64,000 nt of DNA from JACRCT01 sp049841135 (GTDB lineage Bacteria; Myxococcota; Myxococcia; Myxococcales; UBA5297). Below the pieces are notes generated by a model. That model was not told the origin of the DNA. It ran no database searches and worked only from the letters and a program-made list of their open reading frames with translations. Every line of letters starts with the position of its first letter. Positions within the stretch are counted from its first letter, which is position 1. Shown one piece after another: positions 25,369-34,601 of this stretch. The position numbers and the translations under genes were made by a program. The stretch covers positions 186,001 to 250,000 of the forward strand of contig JASGHK010000005.1 in the NCBI GenBank assembly GCA_049841135.1, written 5' to 3'.

Positions 25369-26480
25369 TACGCCGCCCCGTCGAGCATCCCCTTGAACCC
25401 GCTCGGCACGTGCGAGCCCAGGACCACGGTCTCCAGCGTGCCGATGCCCACCTTGTCGCCCATGCGCAGCCGGCAGACGGTGTGGGCGTGGTTGTCCTCG
25501 TAGGCGCGCGGGCTGAGCGAGTCGACGTCGAAGACCTCGCCGGCGATGGCCTCCTCGCCCTTCCACATCCCCAGGCCCCAAAGCGGGTGCTGGTAGCCGA
25601 TGCCCTTGAGGTGGAAGCGCGAGATGGGCTCCATCACCAGCGGCTGCTTCTTGCCGTCGGGCGAGGTGAGCTCGAGCTCGGCGCTCGCCGGCCAGCGCGT
25701 CGCGCTCTTCCACCGGATCTGGTGCACGGCGCGGCAGGGCACGGCGCCCTTCTCGCTCGCGGGGATTCCTTCCATCTCCGGATAGGCCGGGAGGATGGAC
25801 GCGTGGTTCATCACCGCGGTGCCGTCGTGGTCCTCCAGGGTCTCGTAGTGCACGCAGCGGTCGTCGAAGTGCAGCGCCGCCCAGATCCAGTAGATGCCGG
25901 GCTCGCTCTGCGGCGTGGCGCCGCGCTCGGGCTCGCCCACCGGCCGCACGCCCCACGACCGGTCGCGCGCGCCGAAGACCTTCTCCGGCCGGACGTCGAC
26001 CTTCTGCCCCGCCGCCTTCACCCAGCCCTCCCAGCGGCCGTATTGCGCGAAGCGGCTGGTGTCCATGATGAGCCGGTTGTCCTGGTGGAAGCGGCTGCGC
26101 GGCTCCTCGTGCGGCGCGGTGCGGGCGCGGAAGGTCAGGTCGGCCTCGATGCCCGTCTCGTTGCCGGCGATGCGCAGCCGGATCTCGCGCATCGGCTTGA
26201 CGACCTCGAGCTTGTACGGCCCGACGTGCAGGTCGCTGCGCTCGCCCGGGGCGCGCCGCGAGACGTGCAGGCAGTGCTGCTTGCCACCCAAGAGGATGCT
26301 GAAGCCCGCGTCCATCACCTGCCGGTTCGGGTACAGGCCCATGGTGGCGCCGATGTACAGGCCGTCCTCGGCGATGCCGTTGAACCAGTAGCGGTCGTAG
26401 AAGTTGCGGTCCGTCGGCGACGGGTGCGCGACCGGCTCGCTGGTCTGGTGGATGGGGTAGTCATCGAAGTGCGTGAGCAT
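25368..26480 (-). CDS. Lipocalin-like two-domain protein (AttH/CrtC-like)
   Basis: 370 aa, no signal peptide. The sequence has the two-barrel character of the AttH / hydroxyneurosporene-synthase-like superfamily. There are repeated W-containing strands (FYDRYWFNGI, DRSWGVRPVGEPE, GIYWIWAALHFDD, FHLKGIGYQHPLWGLGMW) and many conserved His/Asp. The DRSWGVRP motif is typical of such proteins acting on or binding hydrophobic substrates such as terpenoids or steroids. The actual ligand is unknown. The ATG at 26480 is used. No operon partner is evident. Confidence 0.55.
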   Translation of the reverse strand: MLTHFDDYPIHQTSEPVAHPSPTDRNFYDRYWFNGIAEDGLYIGATMGLYPNRQVMDAGFSILLGGKQHCLHVSRRAPGERSDLHVGPYKLEVVKPMREIRLRIAGNETGIEADLTFRARTAPHEEPRSRFHQDNRLIMDTSRFAQYGRWEGWVKAAGQKVDVRPEKVFGARDRSWGVRPVGEPERGATPQSEPGIYWIWAALHFDDRCVHYETLEDHDGTAVMNHASILPAYPEMEGIPASEKGAVPCRAVHQIRWKSATRWPASAELELTSPDGKKQPLVMEPISRFHLKGIGYQHPLWGLGMWKGEEAIAGEVFDVDSLSPRAYEDNHAHTVCRLRMGDKVGIGTLETVVLGSHVPSGFKGMLDGAA

Positions 26481-26757
26481 GGTCGTCCTCGCGGCGGGAT
26501 TCCGTTCCGTGTGTGGCGCGCACCTTCCCCCAGCCGCGGACGCGCCGGAACGTCGCTACGCCGATCCCCGTGCGAATTCGCACCCGCGGCGCCGCATCAG
26601 TCCGCGAAGGCGGACTTCGCACGCCCAGGCGCGGCTTCAGCCGCCGGCAACGTCCTCCATCGGCGAAATCGCCCCCACCCTCACCCGTATGTCTTCCGGA
26701 CCGGCGCCCAGCCAGGCACTTGAACGCCCGTTTGGCGCCGCGATACTGATTCTCGTG

Positions 26758-28131
26758 ATGGGCTCGCGTGCTCGGAGATTCGCCGTGCTGGCGTCCGTGC
26801 TGCTGCACGCGGCCCTCCTCTTGCTCGTGATGCGGCTGCGACCGGCGCCGCTGCCCGCCACCGAGACCATCGAGATCTCCGTCCACTACGTCTCGTCCCC
26901 GGTCTCATCCGCCGAAGCGCCGTCCTCCCCAGCGCCCTCCGAGACGCCCCGCGCCGCACCGGCCCCGGAACCCGCCGCTCTCCAGAAGCCGGCGAAGCAG
27001 CCGCCGAAGCTCGCCCAGGCTGCCAAGACTCCCGAGAAGGTCGAGGCTCCCCCGGTTGCGGGCGGCGGTCGCGATGGCGTCGCCGAAATCGGAGGTTCTG
27101 CCTCGGACGGCACTGAGGGGCGGCACCAGGAGGTCTCGGGTCCCTCGTCCGGCGCCGAAGCTCCCGACGGCGCGGGTAGCGGCGAGGCGCGCGATCTCGA
27201 TCTCTCGATCCACTCCGGAGTCGGCAGCCTCGCCGTCGGTCCCGGCGGCGGGAAGGGCTGGGGGGAGACCTGGCGCAACGAGCCGGGCGGCTTCCCGGAC
27301 CCCAAGGCCCAGCGCGAGGCCGGCGCCGCCGAGGGCAAGCGCAACATCGACGGCTGGCTGCGCGACGGCATGGCCACCTCGCGAGCGCGAAACGGCGTCG
27401 ACCCGTACTTCTCGGGCCTGGGCAAGGAGCTCGAGAAGCAGGCCGCCATCGACTCGAGCAAGCTGCTCTCCGGAGACGCCGCCAAGGACCTGCTCGCCGC
27501 CTACCAGGACGGCGCTTCGCGCTACACCAAGACCGGAAACCCCTACGCCGCCGGCGCCATCCCCGGCCCCGCCCCACAGATCGACGGGGACACGCCTCTG
27601 GCGATGAACGCCCAGAAGTTCCAAGGCTCGGGCATGGTGAAGGGCCAGTCCCTCTTCGGCGGCGGCGTGGGCCCGGACGCCCTGCGGCAGAAGCTGGAGA
27701 TGGGCCGCTCGCTGCGAGACTTCGCCGAGGGCAAGTTCGGCAACGGCCTGTTGGCCATCGTCGAGATCCGCCAGGGCAGCGATGGCAAGCTCCTGCAGCT
27801 GACCCTGACCCAGCCTTCCGGCAACGCCGCCTTCGACGCGCACGTGATGCGCACCGCGCCGGTCGCCGTCGCGGGGCTCGGTCCGCCGCCGGAGAAGGGC
27901 ATCGGCATCCACCCCGAGGGCCTGCGGACGACCTGGTCCTTCGAAGGGCGCATCGTCTACCAGCGCAAGCTCTCGGACATGAGCCTCCTGCGCGACGGCT
28001 GGTACCTGGCGCTGATGGGCATCGCCGGGCTCAACACCGGGACCTTCGACGAGACCACCGGCGAGGTGCAGGTCCCCGACTTCCGCCACCCGGAGTTCAA
28101 GCTCAAGGTGAAGCTGCTCAAGGTGTACTGA
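26758..28131 (+). CDS. TonB-like energy-transducing protein
   Basis: 457 aa. A short basic N-terminus and one membrane helix (RRFAVLASVLLHAALLLLVM) are followed by a Pro/Ala/Ser/Lys-rich periplasmic linker (about residues 40-150), a Gly-rich region and helices. The C-terminal domain (about 325-457) has VEIRQGSDGKLLQLTLTQPS, like the TonB C-terminal signature of a residue change followed by 'sG...fD..v..a'. It would couple inner-membrane proton-motive force to an outer-membrane receptor, or act as a TolA-like tether. No ExbB/ExbD or receptor is adjacent. I use the ATG at 26758; a GTG at 26755 is also possible. Confidence 0.7.
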   Translation: MGSRARRFAVLASVLLHAALLLLVMRLRPAPLPATETIEISVHYVSSPVSSAEAPSSPAPSETPRAAPAPEPAALQKPAKQPPKLAQAAKTPEKVEAPPVAGGGRDGVAEIGGSASDGTEGRHQEVSGPSSGAEAPDGAGSGEARDLDLSIHSGVGSLAVGPGGGKGWGETWRNEPGGFPDPKAQREAGAAEGKRNIDGWLRDGMATSRARNGVDPYFSGLGKELEKQAAIDSSKLLSGDAAKDLLAAYQDGASRYTKTGNPYAAGAIPGPAPQIDGDTPLAMNAQKFQGSGMVKGQSLFGGGVGPDALRQKLEMGRSLRDFAEGKFGNGLLAIVEIRQGSDGKLLQLTLTQPSGNAAFDAHVMRTAPVAVAGLGPPPEKGIGIHPEGLRTTWSFEGRIVYQRKLSDMSLLRDGWYLALMGIAGLNTGTFDETTGEVQVPDFRHPEFKLKVKLLKVY

Positions 28132-28182
28132 AGGCGCCGCCCGGGGCTTCACGCCCGCGCCTCGGCGAGGCAGGTTGCTGCC

Positions 28183-28764
28183 ATGACCGAGCGCGAGAAG
28201 ATGTTGGCGGGCGAGCCGTACGACCCCATGGCACCCGAGTTGGTGGCGACCCGCGCGCGCGCCCGCGATCTCTGCCAGGCGCTCAACGCCACCCATGAGG
28301 CCGACCAGGACGAGCGGCGGCGGCTGCTGTGCGCCCTGCTGGCGACCGGCGGGGACTCGGCCTGGATCCAGCCGCCGTTCTTCTGCGACTACGGCTCGAA
28401 CATCGAGCTGGGCGAGCGGGTCTTCTTCAACTTCAACTGCGTGGTGCTCGACGTCTGCCGCGTGCGGATCGGCAGCCACTGTCTTTTCGGGCCGGCGGTG
28501 CAGATCTACACGCCCATGCACCCGCTCGACCCGGTGCTCCGGCGCCAACACGAGTACGGCAAGCCGGTGGAGATCGGCTCCGACGTCTGGGTCGGCGGCG
28601 GCGCCATCATCCTGCCCGGAGTGCGCATCGGCTCGCGCGCGGTCATCGGCGCCGGCAGCGTCGTCACCCGCGACGTCCCCGAGGAGGTCTTCGCTGCCGG
28701 CAACCCGTGCCGGGTCATCCGCCCGCTGTCGCCGGACCGTCCCCCACAAGACGAGCACGCGTGA
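28183..28764 (+). CDS. Maltose/galactoside O-acetyltransferase family protein
   Basis: 193 aa, the usual length of the family. The N-terminal Mac domain (MTEREKMLAGEPYDPMAPEL...) precedes left-handed beta-helix hexapeptides (FFCDYGSNIELGERVFFNFNCVVLD, then VWVGGGAIILPGVRIGSRAVIGAGSVV). The catalytic His lies in TPMHPLD. The C-terminal PEEVFAAGNPCRVI matches the family tail. It forms a trimer and acetylates sugars or similar hydroxyls using acetyl-CoA. Start ATG at 28183. Confidence 0.92.
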   Translation: MTEREKMLAGEPYDPMAPELVATRARARDLCQALNATHEADQDERRRLLCALLATGGDSAWIQPPFFCDYGSNIELGERVFFNFNCVVLDVCRVRIGSHCLFGPAVQIYTPMHPLDPVLRRQHEYGKPVEIGSDVWVGGGAIILPGVRIGSRAVIGAGSVVTRDVPEEVFAAGNPCRVIRPLSPDRPPQDEHA

Positions 28765-28866
28765 GCGTCTGCCTGCGCGCGGTCGGATCGCCATTCACCG
28801 GATGTATGATGCTGGCCTGACTGAAGGGCCGGGCGCTCGTCGCTTCCCGCACCTGAGGATTCACCC

Positions 28867-29824
28867 GTGAAGACCAACTCACTGGCTTGGGCCAGCGCTT
28901 GCTGCCTCGCGCTGGCGCTCACGGCCTGCCGGCCGGCTGCGAACCCCAAGGCCCGCCTCTTCGTGACCACGGCTTCCGGCCTCGCGTGGAGCGAGGTCGA
29001 GAGCTCAACGATGCGCTTCGTCCGCTGGGACCGCTCCTCGGGCCGCACCGAGACCGTCGGGACACGGCCCCTGCCTCGCGACTGCCAAGGGAAGGTGAGC
29101 GCTGGCGACGCCGTCTTCTGGGCCTGCGGTGACGCGGAGCCTCGGCTGCTCGTCAGCGAGGGCCTCGGCCGGCCGCTCGTCGATCTGGTCCCTGCGGGGC
29201 TCGTCATCCACCGGCTGTTGGGCGCGACCTCGAGCTTCGTGCTTGTGGCCGACCTCTCGGGGACCCTCTACCGCATCTCTCGCCAAGACGGCACGTCCTC
29301 CCGACTCGACCTTGGCATGAGCGGCACCGCCGCCACCTGGGGCGAGGACATCCTCTTCTTCTCCGGCAACGACTTCTGGCGCATCGCCCCCGGCTCCGAC
29401 GCCGTCGTCCGCGAGGGCTGGATTCGATGGGGACTATGACTCCTCCTCGACGCCTCCCAAGGTGATGGCGGGTTGGGTCCTCTGGGGCAACGGGGACGGC
29501 TTCTCCGGCCACAAGCTCGGCCAGGGCGACAACGAGAAGTCCTGGGCCAAGTCCGAGCCCCGCGACCACGCCTGCGGCGTCTACCCCGACGGCGTGCGCG
29601 ACTTCGCCATCGACGACACCGACGTCTACTGGGCCGTCGGGTACTCCGAGTTCAACTGCGGCCCCGGAGAACGCCAAGGCGTGTCCGAGGCGATCTTCCG
29701 GCAGCCCATCGAGGGCGGACCCGCGCACGCCATCTACTCCACCAACGGCGCCATCGATCGGCTCGAGGCCGACTCCCAGTTCCTCTACTGGGTCGAAGGC
29801 GGTCTCGTCGTCGCCCCGAAGTAG
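28867..29824 (+). CDS. Lipoprotein, propeller-like, apparent frameshift
   Basis: GTG start at 28867 after GAGG. The signal peptide MKTNSLAWASACCLALALTAC carries a lipobox. The first part runs to about 29420 (ending DAVVREG). There the reading must shift by one base to continue as FDGDYDSSSTPPKVMAGWVLW to the stop at 29824, for about 318 aa. The frame before the join and the frame after it are both fully open and similar in composition. Repeated segments (VFWACGDAEPRLLVSEGL, VYWAVGYSEFN, LYWVEGGLVV) fit a beta-propeller. Function unknown. It may be an assembly error or a broken gene. Confidence 0.6.
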
Positions 29825-29913
29825 CGGTCCGCCCCGGGCCAGAACCTCGACCTTCCGGACCCGTGCCCTACGATGGACTCCACTCGCTCCCACTGCCCGC
29901 GAGGACGGAGACC

Positions 29914-31680
29914 ATGCCCGATTCCAGGCCCCCATCTCGACCTTCCCATCCGTCCGGCCCATCAGCGCTGCTCGTCGACAACCCGCTGGCCCGGGTCCGG
30001 CCCGTCATCGGCACGCCCAAGGGCCCGATCATCGGCATCGATCTGGGCACGACCTTCTCCTGCGTCGCCTGCGTCAAGGGCGGCAAGCCGTACGTCGTGC
30101 CCTCGCGCGAGGGCCACAACACCATCCCTTCGGTGGTGGGGCTGACGCCGAAGAACAAGCTCGTCGTCGGCCACCGCGCGCTGCAGCAGCTGGTGACCAG
30201 CCCCGAGCAGACCATCTACGGCGCCAAGCGCCTGGTCGGCCGGCAGCTCACCTCTCCGGTCATCGAGCAGGTCAAGGCGCGCTTCAAGTACGCCATCGTG
30301 GCCGGCCCCAAGGGCGAAGCGGCGGTCAAGCTGGGCGCCCAGGTCTGGTCGCTGCAGGAGATCTCCGCGCTCATCCTGCTCGAGGCCAAGGAGCTGGCCC
30401 AGCAGCACCTGGGCATGAACGTCGAGCGCGCGGTCATCACCGTCCCGGCCTACTACAACGACCCCCAGCGCCAGGCGGTACGCCAGGCCGGCACGCTGGC
30501 CGGCCTGCACGTCGAGCGGATCATCAACGAGCCCACCGCGGCGGCGCTGGCCTTCGGCTGGGGGCGGCAGCTGAAGAAGACGGTGCTGGTCTTCGACCTG
30601 GGCGGCGGCACCTTCGACGTCTCGCTCCTGCAGTTGCACGACAACGTCTACGAGGTGGTCTCCACCGGCGGCGACACCTTCCTGGGCGGCGTCGACTTCG
30701 ACACCGCGCTCGCCGGCTGGCTCGCCAAGGAGTTCAAGAACCGCACCGGCAAGGACTACCCCACCGACCAGGCCTCGGCGCAGCGGCTGGCCGAGGCGGC
30801 GGAGAAGGCCAAGCGGCTGCTCTCCGAGGAGAGCGAGACGCGGGTGCAGCTGCCGTGCGTGATGATGGTGCACGACAAGCCGCTGGACCTGGACCTCACC
30901 GTGCGCCGCGACGAGTTCGAGCGCGCGGTCGGTCCGCTGGTCGAGCGGACGCTCGCGGTGACGCGGGAGGTGCTCTCCGCCGGCAAGATGCAGCCCGCGG
31001 ACGTGGAGGAGGTGCTGCTGGTCGGCGGCATGACCCGCGTGCCGCTGGTGGCCGAGCGGGTGGCCAAGCTCTTCGGCAAGCCGGCGCACCACGGCGTGCA
31101 CCCCGACGAAGCGGTGGGCATCGGCGCCGCGCTCTTCGCGCACTCGCTGGGCCAGGCCGAGGGCGTGGTGCTCATCGACGTGCTGCCCATGTCCATCGGC
31201 ATCGGGCTGCCGGGCGGCCGGCTCAAGAAGGTCATCGAGCGCAACACCCCGCTGCCGCACACCCGCGAGTACGAGATCGCCACCACCCGCGACAACCAGG
31301 AGTCCATCGAGCTGGTGGTCTTCCAGGGCGACGGGGAGACGACCCGCGAGGCCGAGTTCCTGGGCACGCTCTACATCTCCCCGCTGCCCAAGGCTCCCAA
31401 GGGCAACGTCAAGGTGTCGGTCTCGTTCAACCTCTCGGCGGAGTGCCTGCTCACCCTCACCGCCCGCGAGCTGTCGCGCGGCCTCAAGGTCCAGGCCACG
31501 CTCACCACGCTCGACACGCCGGAGGCGGTCAAGGCCAAGCTCGACGCGCACGTGTCGGACCCGGACATGCCGGTGGTGACGGCGCACTCCACGGTCATCC
31601 CGCGGCAGACGACCTGGTGGGAGCGGCTGATGGACAAGCTGTTCGGGAAGAAGGACGGGGCGAAGAAGAAGGACTCGTAG
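29914..31680 (+). CDS. Hsp70 family chaperone (DnaK-like)
   Basis: 588 aa. A 35-residue Pro/Ser-rich N-terminal extension precedes IIGIDLGTTFSCVACV. The ATPase domain shows the phosphate-2 loop LVFDLGGGTFDVSLL, the adenosine motif VLLVGGMTRVP and NEPTAAALAFGWG. The substrate-binding beta domain (LIDVLPMSIGIGLPGG...) follows. The C-terminal lid is short and ends in a basic tail (FGKKDGAKKKDS). DnaK proper is about 640 aa, so this is a shortened paralogue. No DnaJ or GrpE lies beside it. ATG at 29914 is preceded by GGAG. A terminator follows at 31704. Confidence 0.93.
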   Translation: MPDSRPPSRPSHPSGPSALLVDNPLARVRPVIGTPKGPIIGIDLGTTFSCVACVKGGKPYVVPSREGHNTIPSVVGLTPKNKLVVGHRALQQLVTSPEQTIYGAKRLVGRQLTSPVIEQVKARFKYAIVAGPKGEAAVKLGAQVWSLQEISALILLEAKELAQQHLGMNVERAVITVPAYYNDPQRQAVRQAGTLAGLHVERIINEPTAAALAFGWGRQLKKTVLVFDLGGGTFDVSLLQLHDNVYEVVSTGGDTFLGGVDFDTALAGWLAKEFKNRTGKDYPTDQASAQRLAEAAEKAKRLLSEESETRVQLPCVMMVHDKPLDLDLTVRRDEFERAVGPLVERTLAVTREVLSAGKMQPADVEEVLLVGGMTRVPLVAERVAKLFGKPAHHGVHPDEAVGIGAALFAHSLGQAEGVVLIDVLPMSIGIGLPGGRLKKVIERNTPLPHTREYEIATTRDNQESIELVVFQGDGETTREAEFLGTLYISPLPKAPKGNVKVSVSFNLSAECLLTLTARELSRGLKVQATLTTLDTPEAVKAKLDAHVSDPDMPVVTAHSTVIPRQTTWWERLMDKLFGKKDGAKKKDS

Positions 31681-31703
31681 CCACCTTCGCGGCCCTCCCC
31701 CTG

Positions 31704-31730
31704 CCCCCTCCCAAGAACTGCGGGAGGGGG
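31704..31730 (+). terminator. Intrinsic terminator of the Hsp70 gene
   Basis: A 9-bp stem CCCCCTCCC / GGGAGGGGG with a 9-base loop is followed by TTCGTCC, 23 bp after the Hsp70 stop. A second palindrome, GTCGGAGC-T-GCTCCGAC at 31757-31773, lies just beyond. Confidence 0.7.
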
Positions 31731-31858
31731 TTCGTCCCGTGGCTTCGGCGATCTTCGTCGGAGCTGCTCCGACTCCTTACTGAGCGCTGGCGCAGTCTTC
31801 CTGAATGACGCCACGGTCCTCGCCGGCCTTGCGGCTACCGTGGGTTGGCGCCGCGGCC

Positions 31859-31883
31859 CTCGGATCGCCGGCCTCGTGCCGGC
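31859..31883 (-). repeat. Hairpin repeat GCCGGC-ACGAG-GCCGGC, copy 2
   Basis: An exact 25-base inverse-oriented match to 25247-25271, in the gap between the Hsp70 gene and the convergent gene ending at 31929. Confidence 0.6.
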
Positions 31884-31928
31884 GCAGCTTGCTGCTCTTC
31901 GTGTTTGAGCGCCCCCGACCGCCTGGCC

Positions 31929-32810
31929 TCAGCGGCTCATGCCGCTTCGCTTGAGGAACTCGCCCAGCTCCGGCCAGCTCGTCGCCAGGTAGTCGCACTC
32001 CCCCGGCGCTCCGGGCCTGCCGATCGCGATGGCCTCGGCCTTCTCGGCTTCGCTGCTCGCCGGGTCGCTCGCGATGGCGTACGCCCGCATCAGCCGCAGC
32101 GCCCGCAGGTCCTCTCCCGCCAGCGCCGCCTCGATCGCCCGGCGCCGCTCGCGGTACATGCGCGCGACATCCGCGAACCTTCCTTCCCGACAGGCGATGA
32201 TCGCCTCGGGCACGCGGCAGACTTCGATGGCGGTCGTCGCCGCCGCCCGCTGTGCCTCCGGCATCCAGGCCTTGGCGTTCTCCAGCTCGCCCAAGAGCGC
32301 ATAGCAGCTCGCCACCAGCGACGGCGCGCTCGAGGCCACCATCGGGCTGCGCAGGAGGCTGCGGTGCGTCGCCACCGCCGCCGCCAGCGACAGCGCCCGC
32401 CGCAGGTTCCCCCGCTGCACTTCGGTGTCCGCCAGGTTGAAGACCGACAGGGCATGCAGCGCCGGCGCCCGGAAACGGCCGGCGTTGGCCTCGAACGCCG
32501 CACAGGCCTCGGCGAGCTTGCCCTCGTAGACCAGCGTGCTCGCCGCCGCGTTCGCCGCGGTGAATGCCAGCTGCTGCCTCGCGCTGCCCCAGAAGAGCGC
32601 CGTCGCCAGCGCCGCGAAGCCGCCCAGCACCAGGAGCACCATCGAGCCGCTCACCTGCTGGCCGCCGCCCGCCAGCGCCCATGCCGCGCACAGGAGCATC
32701 GGCAGAGCCACCCAGAGCAGGAGCCTGCGGCGCACGTCGATCACCCCCGGGCGCAGGTGCGGCTCCAGGGGCAGCGGCGGCACGGGCACGTCCACGATTC
32801 GCACGGTCAT
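31929..32810 (-). CDS. Membrane protein with helical-repeat domain
   Basis: 293 aa. Two hydrophobic segments (about residues 29-48 and 55-74) anchor a C-terminal cytoplasmic or periplasmic domain of paired helices (about 80-290; FTAANAAASTLVYEGKLAEACAAFEANAG, NLADTEVQRGNLRRALSLAAAVA) that looks TPR-like. No recognised family. It is the last gene of the minus-strand group 34400-31929, 23 bp after the preceding outer-membrane protein gene. Confidence 0.6.
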   Translation of the reverse strand: MTVRIVDVPVPPLPLEPHLRPGVIDVRRRLLLWVALPMLLCAAWALAGGGQQVSGSMVLLVLGGFAALATALFWGSARQQLAFTAANAAASTLVYEGKLAEACAAFEANAGRFRAPALHALSVFNLADTEVQRGNLRRALSLAAAVATHRSLLRSPMVASSAPSLVASCYALLGELENAKAWMPEAQRAAATTAIEVCRVPEAIIACREGRFADVARMYRERRRAIEAALAGEDLRALRLMRAYAIASDPASSEAEKAEAIAIGRPGAPGECDYLATSWPELGEFLKRSGMSR

Positions 32811-32833
32811 GGCGTGCAGTATCGCCGCCCTGG

Positions 32834-33682
32834 CTAGAAGCGGTAGCCGATCGTCGCGGCCGGGAAGGAGACGAGCGCGTTCAGGTAGTAGTAGCCGCCC
32901 GAGCTCTTCTGGTCGCTGACGTCCTCTCCGAACGCGGCGCCGATGATGGGAAGCTTGAACCCGACGGTGAACCCCGAAGGCGAGGTGTAGTGGAAGCCCA
33001 TGCCCAGGCCCGCCGAGCCGTCCACCGACGTCCGCTTCGTGTAGCCGTACGGGTAGTACCCGTAGTCCTGGTGGCCGTACCAGGCGACGGTCCCGTGCAC
33101 GAAGAGGTCGAAGTACCAGTTGTGGCCGTCGGCCAGCTTGAAGGTCAGCCCGGGCGCCAGCGTGATCCCGCCGAAGTTGTTGCCCGAGCCGATCGAGTAC
33201 AGCGGCAGGGCCAGCGAGCCGCTCAAGAAGCCGTAGAAGGAGCCATAGGCCAGGTCCAGCGCGAGGATGCCGGGCGCCAGGCCGAACTGGACGCCGAAGT
33301 GGCGGTCCACCGACGGGATCTCTGGAGCCTTCGCGGCCCGCGGCAGGTCCACGACCACGGCGGACGTGGACGGCGTCGGGCTCGCGGTCGCGGCCGCCGC
33401 CATCGCCGCCGACGAGAGCCGCACCTCCAGCACCTGCGCGCGCGGCAGCGAAATCACCTTGCCGTCGGGGAGCACGAGCACCGCGTTCTCGGCCTCCAGG
33501 CTCAAGAGCTGCCCGGCGGCGGTCCTTCCATCCAGCAGGCGCAGCTCCACCTGCCTGCCCACCACGGCGCGGAAGACCGGGTCGGGCACGGCGGGCGCCT
33601 GCGGCGGATCGGCCCGCGCGACGGAGGCCATCGAGAGGAGAAGGACGAAGACGGCGACGAGGGTCTGGGCGAAGTTCGTCAT
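32834..33682 (-). CDS. Outer-membrane protein paralogue 1
   Basis: 282 aa. The signal peptide ends ASVARA. A small beta domain (about residues 38-90; VGRQVELRLLDGRTAAGQLL...DGKVISLPRAQVLEVRL) resembles an Sm-like or surface-binding fold. A beta-barrel follows, ending in the aromatic signature TIGYRF. RHFGVQFGLAPGILALDL and FYGFLSG match the neighbouring gene at 33696 (RHFGILYGAGPGVLALDL, FYGFVSA), so the two are tandem paralogues 13 bp apart and probably cotranscribed. Confidence 0.7.
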   Translation of the reverse strand: MTNFAQTLVAVFVLLLSMASVARADPPQAPAVPDPVFRAVVGRQVELRLLDGRTAAGQLLSLEAENAVLVLPDGKVISLPRAQVLEVRLSSAAMAAAATASPTPSTSAVVVDLPRAAKAPEIPSVDRHFGVQFGLAPGILALDLAYGSFYGFLSGSLALPLYSIGSGNNFGGITLAPGLTFKLADGHNWYFDLFVHGTVAWYGHQDYGYYPYGYTKRTSVDGSAGLGMGFHYTSPSGFTVGFKLPIIGAAFGEDVSDQKSSGGYYYLNALVSFPAATIGYRF

Positions 33683-33695
33683 GGGCGTTCCCCGG

Positions 33696-34400
33696 TCAGA
33701 ACCGATAGCCGAACGCAGCCACCGGGAGCGCCAGCACCGCGTTCTCGTAGAAGGAGGCGGCGCGTGCGCCCGCGTCGTAGAAATCCTTGCCGTCGAGCGA
33801 GACCGTGCTGCCCAGCAGCGGCACCTTGAGCGCCACGGTGAACCCCTTCTGGCTGGTGAAGTGGAAGCCCGCGCCCACCCCGAAGGTGACCATCAGCTGC
33901 GGCTTGTCCCACCCGAGCCCGGTGTTGTGGGCCGGCACGCCGAACGCCCAGACGTCGAAGCTCCAGCGCGGATCGCGCGGCAGGGCGAAGGTCGCGCCCA
34001 GCGCCAGCGCGCCCATCGCCAGGTCGGCGTTGGTGAAGAGCACGAGCGGGAGCGGTGCGCTGACGAAGCCGTAGAAGTGGTCGATCTCGAGGTCGAGCGC
34101 CAAGACGCCCGGGCCGGCCCCGTACAGGATGCCGAAGTGCCGCGTCCCGACCTTCGGCACATCCTCCACCGCCGCGGCATCGTCGTCGCTCAGCTTGCCA
34201 CCCGAGGCCGCGGGTCGTGAGGCTGAGGCTGCGGCGGGAGAGAGAGAGGGAGCCGGAGTTGCAGCAGGAGCCGGTGCGACGGCAGCCGCCGGAGCTGGCG
34301 GGGCCACCACCGGGAGCGGAACGGGCGCCAGCAACTCGGCGGCCTGCGCGACGACGGGCGTCGCGAGCGCGACGACCAGGCAGGACAGCAGTGTCTTCAT
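33696..34400 (-). CDS. Outer-membrane protein paralogue 2
   Basis: 234 aa. Signal peptide MKTLLSCLVVALATPVVAQA, an Ala/Pro linker (about residues 25-80), then a barrel of about eight strands ending FGYRF. It is paralogous to the product of 32834-33682 but lacks the small N-terminal beta domain. Start ATG at 34400. The gene is divergent from the HtrA gene across about 200 bp. Confidence 0.7.
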   Translation of the reverse strand: MKTLLSCLVVALATPVVAQAAELLAPVPLPVVAPPAPAAAVAPAPAATPAPSLSPAAASASRPAASGGKLSDDDAAAVEDVPKVGTRHFGILYGAGPGVLALDLEIDHFYGFVSAPLPLVLFTNADLAMGALALGATFALPRDPRWSFDVWAFGVPAHNTGLGWDKPQLMVTFGVGAGFHFTSQKGFTVALKVPLLGSTVSLDGKDFYDAGARAASFYENAVLALPVAAFGYRF

Positions 34401-34601
34401 CGCGGTGCCCCTCCAAGCTCTTCGGCGTCGAACGGCGGACATTAGAGCACGCCGCGCACGACTCCCTAAGCCCCCGTTCCTCCCTTCCGTCGCTTGCGTT
34501 GACCGGTGCTCGGCATTCGGGCCCGACCTCCCATCGGGCGGGCTTCCCCGGCCGGGTCGCGTCCCTATCTTGTGCGGCCTCGTTCGCAGACGGAGGTCGT
34601 C

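Noticed and set aside
27150..28800. A 629-codon minus-strand frame across the TonB-like and acetyltransferase genes
   Set aside because: It runs antisense to two well-supported genes and has no domain or start signal.
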